Notes: a model not told the origin generated them from the sequence alone. A stretch of DNA of 40,415 nt from JAFGGG01 sp964638895 (GCA_964638895.1 CAZWYY010000037.1:1-40415), one strand, 5' to 3'. Positions 9,153-17,988 are shown, counted from the first letter of the stretch. Program-made: numbers and translations.

Positions 9153-10469
9153 ATGTTCAACGGAATACGCAACCTGCTCAATAAAATTATAATCAGGGGA
9201 TATAATCCTGCGCTTTCGGATATGGAAAAAAACAGGATAATCACCCTGAATCTGGTCTGCCTGTTCGGCACAATTGTCTACTTCCTGTTCACGGTTTATT
9301 ATTTTATCCGCGACATACCGGATGTCTGGATTCCCAATAGTATTGGGATTCCGGTTGTGTTTATAATTTATCTGTTCCACCTGTTAAAACGGCCCAAAGC
9401 GGCACGGTTTTACGCTTCAATTGTCATACCCTGTTTTCTCATGATTACGGCTATCCTCTGGGGAGACGAGGTCGGAATCGAACATTATATAATCTTTACT
9501 TCCATCATTACCATTTTCATCCATGACGGTTCCAGAACCGTGATCATTCTTTTTTTGACCAATATTCTTTTTTTCTTTTCAGCCAAGGTCAGTTTTCATT
9601 TTTTTGAGCCGTTTTTAAGCCATCCTTTCGGCCAGACCGTATATTACCTGAACTCCGGCGTGGCCTTTTTACTGATTTTTATTTTTCTGTATAACAATAA
9701 AAAGCGATTCGAGGAATTAATTGAACATATTAAATCCAATAACCTAAAACTGCTGAAATCGGAACGGGAACTAAAACGCGTAAACAACGCAAAAGATAAA
9801 TTTTTCTCCATAGTCGCTCATGATTTAAAAAATCCCTTCAGCATTCTTTTCTCTTTATCCCATCTACTTGCGGACAAGTATTATACACTGGATGAGGCAT
9901 ACAAACATACGATTGCGGCTACCATAAAAAACTCAATAGCCTCCTGCTATGAACTGATTGAGAATTTATTGCTTTGGTCTAAAAGCTATTCCGGGAAGAC
10001 GGAGGGCATAAAAACAAAGGTTTCCTTGTCCGGAACCATAGATAAAGCGGTCCGCTTGTTGAAACCCCTTGCCGAAAGCAAGTTCATACAACTGGAAACA
10101 TACTATTCCGCCGAACCGATTGTTTTAAGTGATGAAAACGCTCTGTTGACCGTATTGCGGAATTTAATAGTCAATGCCGTTAAATTCAGCCCGCCTCATG
10201 AAGCCGTAATAATAACGCTGAATAAAGAGAATAACCGGGTTATTGTGTCCGTAATCGACAGGGGAAGCGGCATCTCCAAGGCGGATCAGGCATTACTGTT
10301 TAAAATAGACACCGATGTTTCCAAGATCAACCCCGGCGCGGATAAGGGGAGCGGAATCGGTTTAATCCTGAGTAAAGAGCTGATAAAATCATGCGGCGGA
10401 GATATACGTGTGGAAAGCGCTCCCCGTAAAGGCAGTACCTTCAGTATTATTCTGCCCGCGCTAAAATAA
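9153..10469 (+). CDS. Six-helix membrane histidine kinase
   Basis: 438 residues. About six transmembrane helices fill residues 29-182 with almost no extracytoplasmic loops, implying a ligand sensed in or near the membrane. A short coiled linker leads to HisKA with His223 (SIVAHDLKNPFS) and an HATPase carrying NLIVNAVKFS, DRGSGIS and KGSGIGLILS. The compact six-helix input followed directly by HisKA is also the topology of LqsS/PhcS-type quorum kinases. The homology claim is inferred from topology and gene neighbours only. AAAGGCGG precedes the ATG at 9153. It pairs with the LuxR regulator upstream, and the methyltransferase gene follows 90 bases downstream. Confidence 0.88.
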   Translation: MFNGIRNLLNKIIIRGYNPALSDMEKNRIITLNLVCLFGTIVYFLFTVYYFIRDIPDVWIPNSIGIPVVFIIYLFHLLKRPKAARFYASIVIPCFLMITAILWGDEVGIEHYIIFTSIITIFIHDGSRTVIILFLTNILFFFSAKVSFHFFEPFLSHPFGQTVYYLNSGVAFLLIFIFLYNNKKRFEELIEHIKSNNLKLLKSERELKRVNNAKDKFFSIVAHDLKNPFSILFSLSHLLADKYYTLDEAYKHTIAATIKNSIASCYELIENLLLWSKSYSGKTEGIKTKVSLSGTIDKAVRLLKPLAESKFIQLETYYSAEPIVLSDENALLTVLRNLIVNAVKFSPPHEAVIITLNKENNRVIVSVIDRGSGISKADQALLFKIDTDVSKINPGADKGSGIGLILSKELIKSCGGDIRVESAPRKGSTFSIILPALK

Positions 10470-10559
10470 TGGCGTAATTTCATTAGCGAAATATCGTGTT
10501 TAAAACCGCTAAAAATCATTATTGATTCATCCCCGGCCAACATATAAAATTCCTCGCAA

Positions 10560-11555
10560 ATGAACGCTGTTGCCGTAAAAAACCACACCTGGACCTGCAC
10601 CATGGAACTGCAGAATCACATAGAATCATTTTGCGCCCTGGCGGAGTTACTTAAGCAGGACAGCCGGCAGGTACAGAATGAATTGTTTTTCAATATATTC
10701 ATCTCCCACATTCACACTATTGCGCGCGGCGTTATCAGTTGTGAACACGAGCGGATCGACAGGGATGATATCCAGAAAATAATTTCTCCGGCGGTGGCCA
10801 TCCACGGCCGTTCACCTTTAATAAACAGGTTGCAGACCTGGCCCAGGGGCTACCCCGGTGATTATGAAACAATTGAGTATATCTGCGCCGCCCAAAATAA
10901 ATCAGCTGCAAATACGGTTGAGTACTACTGTGAGGAATATGCACTGAAATGCCCCGCGTCCGGGCAGCATAGGAATAAAATAAAATACCAAGCTAATAAA
11001 ATCCTGAAAACAATCTTAAAAAAACGTAAGGCGCCTAAAGTGTTGTCCGTTTCATGCAGTAATAATTATGATATCCGCTCGATACTCGATTATATCAGCG
11101 GTAAAAATTTTACGCTTGTACTTAATGACGTGGATGAAGAAGCAATCCGCTTCGCTCAAAACAAACTGTCGGTAATCAGTAAAAACTGCATTTTTGTCCA
11201 TGGGAATTTTTTGGCCTCATTAAAGAACGTGTCGGCACAAGGCCCGTTTGATCTGATTGTATTCGGTGGAGTATTCGACTATTTCCCTGACAAGCTGGTT
11301 GTTTTCGCGCTTAAACATTTTTTCCATAAGATGCTGAGTCCCGGCGGCGAAATATTTTTTTCAAATATCTCCGAAACAAATCCTTACAGGGCCTGGATGG
11401 AGTATTTCGGCAACTGGAAATTAAGAGGGCGCTCCCTAACCGATCTGGAGGCTATTTTCGCCGCGGCCGATATAGATGAAAAGTGCGTATCCATTACAAA
11501 AGAAGCAACGGGGTTGACCTACCTGGTTGATATAAAAAACAGGCGCCGCCGCTAG
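10560..11555 (+). CDS. Class I methyltransferase of the PhcB (3-OH-PAME synthase-like) family
   Basis: 331 residues (ATG at 10602 is an alternative start; neither has a clear ribosome site). Family hallmarks are present in order: WPRGYPGDYETIEYI (like the PRGYAGDY segment of PhcB relatives), GQHRNKI, an acidic SAM-ribose loop LNDVDEEAI, DLIVFGGVFDYF, LSPGGEIFFSNIS and NPYRAWMEYFGNW. In Ralstonia, PhcB methylates 3-hydroxy fatty acids to make the quorum signal sensed by the PhcS-PhcR pair. The SAM-binding motif I is odd: VLSVSCSNNYDI lacks the usual GxGxG glycines. The gene lies just downstream of a two-component pair, which supports a signal-making or signal-modifying role, though the actual product is unknown. 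Confidence 0.78.
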   Translation: MNAVAVKNHTWTCTMELQNHIESFCALAELLKQDSRQVQNELFFNIFISHIHTIARGVISCEHERIDRDDIQKIISPAVAIHGRSPLINRLQTWPRGYPGDYETIEYICAAQNKSAANTVEYYCEEYALKCPASGQHRNKIKYQANKILKTILKKRKAPKVLSVSCSNNYDIRSILDYISGKNFTLVLNDVDEEAIRFAQNKLSVISKNCIFVHGNFLASLKNVSAQGPFDLIVFGGVFDYFPDKLVVFALKHFFHKMLSPGGEIFFSNISETNPYRAWMEYFGNWKLRGRSLTDLEAIFAAADIDEKCVSITKEATGLTYLVDIKNRRRR

Positions 11556-11577
11556 TTTTTGATGTTACACCCGGCGG

Positions 11578-11587
11578 NNNNNNNNNN
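11578..11587. other. Assembly gap of 10 N
   Basis: Ten N bases between the convergent methyltransferase and EamA transporter genes. A strong terminator hairpin may have broken the assembly here. Neighbour relations across this point rest on the scaffold. Confidence 0.95.
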
Positions 11588-11593
11588 CGGATT

Positions 11594-12451
11594 TCATGTT
11601 TCCGCTCCATGTACTCGACCTCCCGTTTTTACGGTAAGCAGAAACAGGCCGCCCAAGATCAGCACCACGCCCAGCCACTGCAGGATATGAAGCTGTTCCA
11701 GGAAACAGGCGACCCCTCCGATCAAGGGGATGAGCAGGCAGTTGGCCGAGAAACTGGGGATGATGCGGATGGCCGTGTCGCGTTTGTAGGAAAACTGTAA
11801 CACCACGATGGAAACCAGGGAAAGACCGATCCAGATCAGGGCGTAGGGATTGGCGAAGATGGAAAGCAGGCCTCCCCAGAGTGTCTGCTCACCGGACGGG
11901 GAAGAAGGGAAAAAGGCGCCGGCCTTACCCAGCGCGGAGGTTGAAACCTTCTGAAACAGGGGGATGAACCCGCCCAGGGCGCCGGCAAAGCCGCCGATGA
12001 TAATCCCGACCACACCGTCCTTTCGGGCAAGTGCGATCCAGAGGAACACGTACAGCAGGATCACGATACCCAGCAAAATGAAAAGCCGGTCAAGCAGAAT
12101 GACACCGACCTTGTTCTCCTCGGCCAGGTACCCAATCAGGGCCGCGCCGCTGATGATGATCACGATACCGGCCGACTCTTTTTTCCCCACGCGTTCTTTC
12201 ATCACAAAATGGGCGAATACGGCCAGTGCGGCCAGCCCGGTTCCGGCCATGGCCCCCACCAGGGAGGCGTTCCCCAGGGACACGGCCCAGAGCACCACGA
12301 ATACGGACACGGATGTGCCCAGTGTGGCCGCCGTCCACAGCAGCCGGCCCTTCAGCTTTTCCTGTTTTGCCAGGCGCAGGCCGATCTTCTGCGTAGCCTG
12401 GGAGATGTTAAGGATTGAATAACCCAGAAACCCCAATAGAATCGAAAGCAT
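11594..12451 (-). CDS. EamA/DMT-family membrane transporter
   Basis: 285 residues with about ten hydrophobic helices in two five-helix halves, the drug/metabolite transporter (EamA) plan. Typical elements are a conserved glycine- and alanine-rich helix 3 (SLGNASLVGAMAGTGLAALA), MKERVGKKESAGIVIIISG after it, and a second-half counterpart ending LLIPLIGGVACFLEQLHILQ then WLGVVLILGG. Substrate cannot be assigned; the family exports amino acids, nucleotides, drugs or other metabolites. The ATG at 12451 has AAAGGA about 11 bases upstream and removes an unlikely basic extension. It lies 77 bases downstream of the secreted-protein gene on the same strand. Confidence 0.85.
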   Translation of the reverse strand: MLSILLGFLGYSILNISQATQKIGLRLAKQEKLKGRLLWTAATLGTSVSVFVVLWAVSLGNASLVGAMAGTGLAALAVFAHFVMKERVGKKESAGIVIIISGAALIGYLAEENKVGVILLDRLFILLGIVILLYVFLWIALARKDGVVGIIIGGFAGALGGFIPLFQKVSTSALGKAGAFFPSSPSGEQTLWGGLLSIFANPYALIWIGLSLVSIVVLQFSYKRDTAIRIIPSFSANCLLIPLIGGVACFLEQLHILQWLGVVLILGGLFLLTVKTGGRVHGAET

Positions 12452-12528
12452 AGGCTGTAATTCCTTTCTGATATTGTGTGCGGCCGCGCGCACATCCTGC
12501 CGTGGCTGCCTGACCCTGCCCGGGCCGC

Positions 12529-13887
12529 CTAATCTTCAAATGTAATAAGCCGTCTGCACAGCTCCAGCGATTTGTTCTTTGTTTTTGACGAGCGGGACAC
12601 ACGGATACCCATGAGTATGGGGGTGGATGTGCTGGTGTAAAACTCAAATACGGCCCTGCCCTTGTTTATGCGCACCTTGGTCTCGGTTTTCTTGGATGAC
12701 AAATAGGAGTCCGGAGGATTGTCGAAGATCACCTGCAGCCCCTCGAGTTTGGCCGGATCTATACCGGGTACAAGCCCGGCGATCTCCTCAGCCGTCACTT
12801 CGACCGCTATTTTATGGCCGGCGTGCGCTTTTATATCGCGCAGGCAGTCCGCGTAGACCGTGTCCGTGCGGCCTTTGGCGTCATATCCTCTTTTGTACCC
12901 CGCCTCAAAACCGGCGTTAGTGGCCGACTGTAGGGATTTCATCAGCGGGTAGATCTCTTTTGGGGGGATGTTTGGGCGCAGCTTTTGCGGCAGATTTTTG
13001 GTGTCCCCGCTTTGCTTCCACTGCTCCACCTCTTTGATAAGCCCGTCAATCCGTGAGTTTCCGTCCGATGAGGCGATAAACTCCCTCACCGCGCCTGCCA
13101 GTGGAAAGTTCTTCAAAAACGCAAGTATTTGCGTGGCCATATAGGTAAGGTTCACGTCGATGAAACTGCGGCCCGTACTTTTACTAACGGAGTTAAGGCC
13201 GCGCATTAAGGCCTGCAAAGGGTCCCGCTCCCCGCCCGGGTCCCAGGCGCTGACGGGGTAAAAACCGGCCTCCATGCCGGATTCCGTGCCCAGCGACACG
13301 CTGAAGGGGAAGGGATTGGCGACAAGCGCGTACGCCACGCTGAATCCCGTTCCATACTGCACGGCACGCAGGAAGGTATCGCTTTTCCCTTTACGGAAAA
13401 AGGTGTTTGAGGACGAGATGCCCATGGACAGGTTGGAAAGCGGGCCCACACCGGCCGCATTGACGCCGAAACTACTCACGGAAAAGGTGACCCCGCTCAT
13501 GGAATTAAAAAAATCCCTGGTAATGCGCTCTTTTGACGGCGACCGGACCATGCCGTAGAAAAAAGCGAAGCCCGCGTTTACATCCACCCCCGAATATACC
13601 GCCTTGCCCTTTTGCAGGGAGAGGTAGATTCCTTCGGGTGCGAAGTGGATAACCCAGGCGTAACTCTCGCTTTCCGGGGCGTAGCTTTCCGAGAACGAGG
13701 CCTCAAACCCCACCCAGAACGACCACCCGTCAAAGGTCCCGATATCATCATAAGCCTTACCCCAGACAAGCTGCCTTTCCGCCGGAGAGTCTCCCCCCTC
13801 CGCGGTAAGTGTGAAGGGCTGCAGACATAACAGCAGCAGAAATAACACTCCTCCTGTTTTAGCGTAAGAAAAAAACTTTTTTTTCAT
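12529..13887 (-). CDS. Secreted protein of unknown function
   Basis: 452 residues. It begins with a clear Sec signal peptide (MKKKFFSYAKTGGVLFLLLL, cleavage probable after LTAEG or nearby). The mature part is rich in Ser, Gly and aromatic residues in its first half (WSFWVGFEASFSES, FAFFYGMVRS, FSVSLGTESGMEAGF), suggesting beta structure, and more helical in the second half. No catalytic motif was recognised. A lone long hydrophobic segment is absent, so it is periplasmic or surface exposed. AGGGGGT precedes the ATG. A good promoter lies upstream, and the gene diverges from the RloA gene. Confidence 0.7.
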   Translation of the reverse strand: MKKKFFSYAKTGGVLFLLLLCLQPFTLTAEGGDSPAERQLVWGKAYDDIGTFDGWSFWVGFEASFSESYAPESESYAWVIHFAPEGIYLSLQKGKAVYSGVDVNAGFAFFYGMVRSPSKERITRDFFNSMSGVTFSVSSFGVNAAGVGPLSNLSMGISSSNTFFRKGKSDTFLRAVQYGTGFSVAYALVANPFPFSVSLGTESGMEAGFYPVSAWDPGGERDPLQALMRGLNSVSKSTGRSFIDVNLTYMATQILAFLKNFPLAGAVREFIASSDGNSRIDGLIKEVEQWKQSGDTKNLPQKLRPNIPPKEIYPLMKSLQSATNAGFEAGYKRGYDAKGRTDTVYADCLRDIKAHAGHKIAVEVTAEEIAGLVPGIDPAKLEGLQVIFDNPPDSYLSSKKTETKVRINKGRAVFEFYTSTSTPILMGIRVSRSSKTKNKSLELCRRLITFED

Positions 13888-13914
13888 GACAGTACCCCCT
13901 GATTAACGCTTTTT

Positions 13915-13943
13915 ATGATAAGTTGAATCATGGCACTCGTCAA
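13915..13943 (-). promoter_or_regulatory. Promoter of the secreted-protein gene
   Basis: On the minus strand TTGACG (13943-13938), 17-base spacer, TATCAT (13920-13915). Start of transcription would be about 20 bases before the ATG at 13887, leaving room for the AGGGGGT ribosome site. Confidence 0.6.
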
Positions 13944-14029
13944 GGTGAATCTAATTTTTCACTAACTTCTTATGGATCATAACACTGATGAATGAACAAA
14001 GAAAAAAAATGGAATTGCGTGTAAAATAA

Positions 14030-14057
14030 TTGACATTATTTTATTATGGCATATAAT
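14030..14057 (+). promoter_or_regulatory. Consensus promoter of the rloAB pair
   Basis: TTGACA (14030-14035), 16-base spacer, TATAAT (14052-14057), both boxes perfect sigma70 consensus. The expected leader is about 38 bases and contains GGAGG just before the RloA ATG. Strong constitutive expression is implied. Confidence 0.75.
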
Positions 14058-14102
14058 TGACTATATAACAAGCAAAATACGCATTAAATTGGAGGAAATA
14101 AA

Positions 14103-15458
14103 ATGCTTCTTCAATTTTCAGTTTCTAATTTCAGTTCATTTAAAGATGAAATAACGCTGACAATGATACCTGCAAAAAGTAGAAACATGAAAGAACATAT
14201 CATAGAGGATAAAAACGGTAAGCCGGTTAAAGTACTTCCTATTGTTAATATTTATGGGGCGAATGCAAGTGGAAAGACCAATCTTGTTAATGCGCTTGAA
14301 TTTATGCAGGATATTGTACTTAAAGGTACCCGCCCGGATAGAGCGATTGATGTTGTTCCCCATCTTTTGGATCTGAATACAGAATTTGAACCAAGTAAAT
14401 TTGAGATTATATTCAAACATGATCATGTGGTATATACTTATGGATTTATTGTATCGGGGAAAATGGTACATGAAGAATGGCTTTTTGGTTATTTTACATC
14501 ACAAGAATCAAAAATCTTTGAAAGAATTACAAATAATAAAACAAGAGTAGAACCCGGAACCAGACTCATTGCTGATGTCGAGAAAGCAGATTTTATTAGT
14601 TTTATTGCCCAAGGGACTAGACCAAATCAGCTTTTTTTAACTGAAGCAAACGAAAAAAATATAAATCTTATAAAACCTGTTATTCATTGGTTTAGAGAAC
14701 ATTTACACATAATTCGACCTCATTCAAAGTATAGTTTGTTGACTCTGAGAGCGCATAAAGAACACTCTTTTATTAATTATCTTTCAGATTTTTTACATAT
14801 AGCAGATACAGGAATAAATAGTATTAAGTGTAAGAGTGAGGAATATGATCCAAGTAAACATTTGATGGACTTACCTGAAGATTTTCGTGAAAGGGTTAGG
14901 GAAGCTTTAAGTTTAGGAAATGAAAAACAATTATTAATTCAAACTCCAAAATCAACAATAACAATCTGTAAAGAAGAAAAAAATGGAAAGAAGATATTTA
15001 CTTATCTTCAACTAAAAACTGAACATATTCGCACAGATGGTAATACTACATTATTTGAAACGTCACTTGAATCTGATGGAACTAGACGTCTTATGGATCT
15101 TGCTCCGATGTTGTTGGATATTTGGGAACGGGATAGAGTATTCATAATAGATGAGCTCGATCGCAGTTTGCATACGCATATCGCAAGACTTTTCATTGAA
15201 ACTTGTCTTGAAGGAGTTATACAAAGGCACGCAAGAGGGCAGTTTATTATGACCACTCATGATACTAATCTGCTTGATAGAACACTTTTGCGTAGGGATG
15301 AGATTTTATTTATGGAAAAAGATAGTTATGGAGCAAGCCACCTGACAAGTTTGGCGGAATATAAAATATCCGAAGGATTGAACTATGAAAACGGTTATTT
15401 GAATGGACGATTTGGGGCAATTCCGTTTATAGGGAATATTGCAGAATTATTGAAATGA
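14103..15458 (+). CDS. rloA: RloA-type AAA ATPase (AbiL-like phage defence)
   Basis: 451 residues. It opens with the SMC/OLD-like strand LLQFSVSNFSSFKDEITL. Walker A is YGANASGKTN (GANASGKT at 52-59). The ABC-type signature region is SDGTRRLMDLAPMLL, Walker B is RVFIIDELDRSLH (Asp350, Glu351), and the H-loop is FIMTTHDTNLL. This arrangement is that of RloA/AbiLi ATPases. These pair with RloB and are known from lactococcal AbiL abortive infection and from genes linked to type I restriction loci. It probably senses phage infection and controls its partner RloB. GGAGG precedes the ATG, and a perfect promoter lies upstream. The DNA is clearly more AT-rich than the neighbours, suggesting horizontal transfer. 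Confidence 0.88.
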   Translation: MLLQFSVSNFSSFKDEITLTMIPAKSRNMKEHIIEDKNGKPVKVLPIVNIYGANASGKTNLVNALEFMQDIVLKGTRPDRAIDVVPHLLDLNTEFEPSKFEIIFKHDHVVYTYGFIVSGKMVHEEWLFGYFTSQESKIFERITNNKTRVEPGTRLIADVEKADFISFIAQGTRPNQLFLTEANEKNINLIKPVIHWFREHLHIIRPHSKYSLLTLRAHKEHSFINYLSDFLHIADTGINSIKCKSEEYDPSKHLMDLPEDFRERVREALSLGNEKQLLIQTPKSTITICKEEKNGKKIFTYLQLKTEHIRTDGNTTLFETSLESDGTRRLMDLAPMLLDIWERDRVFIIDELDRSLHTHIARLFIETCLEGVIQRHARGQFIMTTHDTNLLDRTLLRRDEILFMEKDSYGASHLTSLAEYKISEGLNYENGYLNGRFGAIPFIGNIAELLK

Positions 15459-15468
15459 GAGTTGAATA

Positions 15469-16077
15469 ATGTCAATAACATCAAGGAAAAAACGTCCTCT
15501 TAATAGAAATATACCTTCTTTTAGAGATACGACTTTGATAGTTATTGCATCCGAAGGAGAAAAAACGGAAAAATTATACTTCGAATCACAAATTTTCCAG
15601 AGTCGTCGTATACAGGTGAAGGTTCTTGAAACAGTATCCGGACATTCGTCCCCAAACCATGTTTTAAAAAGGTTAAAAGCGTTTGCGAAAGAAGTTGATC
15701 TCCAACCAACAGATCAATTTTGTCTTATGGTGGATAGGGACCGTTGGCCTGAGAGCCTGCTTTCGCATGTATGTTCTCAAGCCGTGAAAGGACGAAAACA
15801 AAGAGTTAATCTATCTATTAGTAACCCTTCCTTCGAATTATGGCTATATTTGCATCATGATGAATGGAACAATGGTGAGGTTTCCAGTAGGGATATTGAA
15901 AATGCTCTTCGGGAAAAAATAGGCAACTATAATAAATCAAACCTTGATATTGCATTTTTTGAAGGAAAAGTTGAAATAGCAGCACAAAGGGCAATAACAA
16001 TGGATCAAAGCCCAAATACGAGATGGCCGAACAACCCGGGTACTCATGTGTATCGTGTTATAAAAGAAATTCAATGA
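15469..16077 (+). CDS. rloB: RloB family protein (TOPRIM-like effector of the RloAB/AbiL pair)
   Basis: 202 residues. The N-terminal IVIASEGEKTEKLYFES (Glu29) and the acidic VDRDRWPE (Asp89, Asp91) match the TOPRIM-like metal-binding core of RloB/AbiLii. ISNPSFELWLYLHHDEW (118-134) is a family hallmark. TOPRIM effectors in defence systems cleave nucleic acid, often tRNA, or act on DNA; that activity is inferred for this one. It starts 11 bases after the rloA stop, so the two are one unit. Composition is as AT-rich as rloA, in contrast to the GC-richer genes to either side. Confidence 0.85.
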   Translation: MSITSRKKRPLNRNIPSFRDTTLIVIASEGEKTEKLYFESQIFQSRRIQVKVLETVSGHSSPNHVLKRLKAFAKEVDLQPTDQFCLMVDRDRWPESLLSHVCSQAVKGRKQRVNLSISNPSFELWLYLHHDEWNNGEVSSRDIENALREKIGNYNKSNLDIAFFEGKVEIAAQRAITMDQSPNTRWPNNPGTHVYRVIKEIQ

Positions 16078-16099
16078 ATACATAAAGATATTTTTAATC

Positions 16100-17068
16100 A
16101 TGGAATTTCAAGTAAGTAGAATTTTTTTTGTTTTTACTGTCATGTGGTATATAATAATATTGAAAAGGCGTAAGGAGGAATTTGTTATAATAAAGAAAAT
16201 CTTTTTTTTTACTGCATTATTTATATTAATCGCATTCTTCTATGGTATACCTCGTATTTTTGCCGACAGCCGTATCGGCGACATGCGGGATAAAATAGAA
16301 AAGGAAAAAGAAAAGGAGGAGAAGGAAAAGCAGAAGCAGGATGATGATGATTCATCCGGCGGCTGTTGCCTGGGTATTTTCAGCATTTTTTCACTTAGAG
16401 ATGATGATGACGACAGTAGTTCGTCAAGCAGTAATGATTCCGGGGATAGCTCGGAGAATTATGACGGAGATTACTCAGAGCCCAGCGGCTGTATGATCGG
16501 GTTCTTCGATATATTCGGTAAGGTGCGCTACGCCGATCATCCCTATTCGGGCCAATGCCCCTATAATTTTGTGGGCTCTGCGGATGCCTGCCCGGAGAAT
16601 GAAAAATTTGTGTTTCTGCAGGTCGATGTTGAGGGGGCATACCTCTTTAAGGAGACCTATGGGCTGAATGCCAAGACCTCCATGGATTTGACCATTCTAC
16701 GCATTACCTTGTTTTATCAGAATGTCATGGAACCGGATGACTATTTCAATGTATTTTCAGGTAACGCGGGTTTTACCATTCCCATCGCCGACGGCATGCT
16801 GCACCTTTTTGCCGGATTTTATCTTATGGATATTATATCGTATATGCTTTTTTCGTTCGGCGCCGAGTTCACCTATTTTCTTCCGGCCGACATCATCCTT
16901 GATATCTACAGCCTGAATGCCTTTTACGGTGATCTGGGATTTCACACCTTTTCCTGTTCCTTAAGCTACGCGCTCGGCAACTTCAGCTTCGGCGGCGGAT
17001 TTAATTATAATTATTACGCGGGAGTTGTTTTTATGGGCCCCATGCTTAAGATTACCTTGTGGCTTTAA
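16100..17068 (+). CDS. Outer-membrane beta-barrel-like protein with acidic Ser/Asp linker
   Basis: 322 residues from the first ATG. The real start is uncertain. A perfect ribosome site AAGGAGG (16172-16178) sits inside the frame. Eight bases after it comes an ATA codon at 16187, not ATG, followed by an ideal signal peptide (IIKKIFFFTALFILIAFF, cleavage near RIFA-DS). ATG codons at 16100 and 16142 lack ribosome sites. After the signal come a charged Lys/Glu stretch and a run of Asp and Ser with a CC pair. About 180 residues of alternating aromatic strands follow (VFLQVDVEGAYLF, FGGGFNYNYYAG), ending in KITLWL, like an outer-membrane barrel with a C-terminal hydrophobic residue. Specific function is unknown. 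Confidence 0.62.
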   Translation: MEFQVSRIFFVFTVMWYIIILKRRKEEFVIIKKIFFFTALFILIAFFYGIPRIFADSRIGDMRDKIEKEKEKEEKEKQKQDDDDSSGGCCLGIFSIFSLRDDDDDSSSSSSNDSGDSSENYDGDYSEPSGCMIGFFDIFGKVRYADHPYSGQCPYNFVGSADACPENEKFVFLQVDVEGAYLFKETYGLNAKTSMDLTILRITLFYQNVMEPDDYFNVFSGNAGFTIPIADGMLHLFAGFYLMDIISYMLFSFGAEFTYFLPADIILDIYSLNAFYGDLGFHTFSCSLSYALGNFSFGGGFNYNYYAGVVFMGPMLKITLWL

Positions 17069-17157
17069 CCGAACACACCCCACGTAAAATTATAATTTTT
17101 TTAAATGTTTGTGATATAGATTTATGTATGAAGTGCTTTAATAAGGAGAGAGGAAAA

Positions 17158-17988
17158 ATGTATAGTGGTAGAAAATGCGCCGGTTCTGCTTTTATTATTT
17201 TCCTGGCCATGGTTACGGGTTGCGCGCTTTCATCGAGTGGAAATGAGGACACCTCACCCCCGGTAGAAACCATGAAGATTGTTTTTATCCACCACAGCTG
17301 CGGCTCAAACTGGCTGGCAAGCGGGGGGCTTGGGTCCGCCTTAAACAAGAATAACTATTATGTAACCGAAACGTTTTATGAGTGGGATGCCGAGCCCGAT
17401 GACAATTTGGGGAACCGTACAGATACCGAGGACTGGCCGGACTGGTTCAATGATACTAAAATGCCGTATGTTTATACGAATAATGCGCATTACGCGTATA
17501 ACGATAATACCATGGCGGACCCGGGCGGGGAAAACAGTATCATCATGTTTAAATCCTGTTTTCCCAACAGCGAGGTGAGTGATTCAATTAACGATGAACA
17601 GGATATCTATAATTCACTTTTGCCATACTTTGGGGCCCATATCGACAAGATGTTCGTGCTGATAGTGCCGCCGCCTGAAATAGATATTGACAGCGCCCCG
17701 CTGACCAGGCAGCTTGCGAACTGGCTTTCCGACTACGACAATGGGTGGTTGAGGGAATATTACGGCGGAAACGTGTTTGTGTTTGATTTTTACAATGTGC
17801 TGACCGGCCCGGACAACCACCATTGGGTATCGAACGGTACTATACGGCATATTGTCAGCCCTTCCTCGGGGGATGAGCTGTATTATCCAAGCGGTGATGA
17901 TCATCCGTCCGTGGAGGGGAACCGGAAGGCCACCGCCGAGTACCTGCCGCTGTTGAACGCGTATTATCACAAGTGGCGGGGGAATTAG
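17158..17988 (+). CDS. SGNH/GDSL-like hydrolase lipoprotein
   Basis: 276 residues from the ATG at 17158, which follows AAGGAGAGAGG; upstream in-frame ATGs lack such a site. A lipoprotein signal ends in the lipobox VTGC with Cys22. The mature domain shows IVFIHHSCGSNWL (Ser47 as possible nucleophile), IIMFKSCFPNS, and a C-terminal SGDDHPSVEGNRKA that would supply the Asp/His pair. This spacing fits the SGNH hydrolase superfamily of esterases and deacetylases. The substrate is unknown; a cell-surface polysaccharide or lipid ester is plausible. It stands 89 bases after the barrel protein on the same strand. Confidence 0.68.
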   Translation: MYSGRKCAGSAFIIFLAMVTGCALSSSGNEDTSPPVETMKIVFIHHSCGSNWLASGGLGSALNKNNYYVTETFYEWDAEPDDNLGNRTDTEDWPDWFNDTKMPYVYTNNAHYAYNDNTMADPGGENSIIMFKSCFPNSEVSDSINDEQDIYNSLLPYFGAHIDKMFVLIVPPPEIDIDSAPLTRQLANWLSDYDNGWLREYYGGNVFVFDFYNVLTGPDNHHWVSNGTIRHIVSPSSGDELYYPSGDDHPSVEGNRKATAEYLPLLNAYYHKWRGN

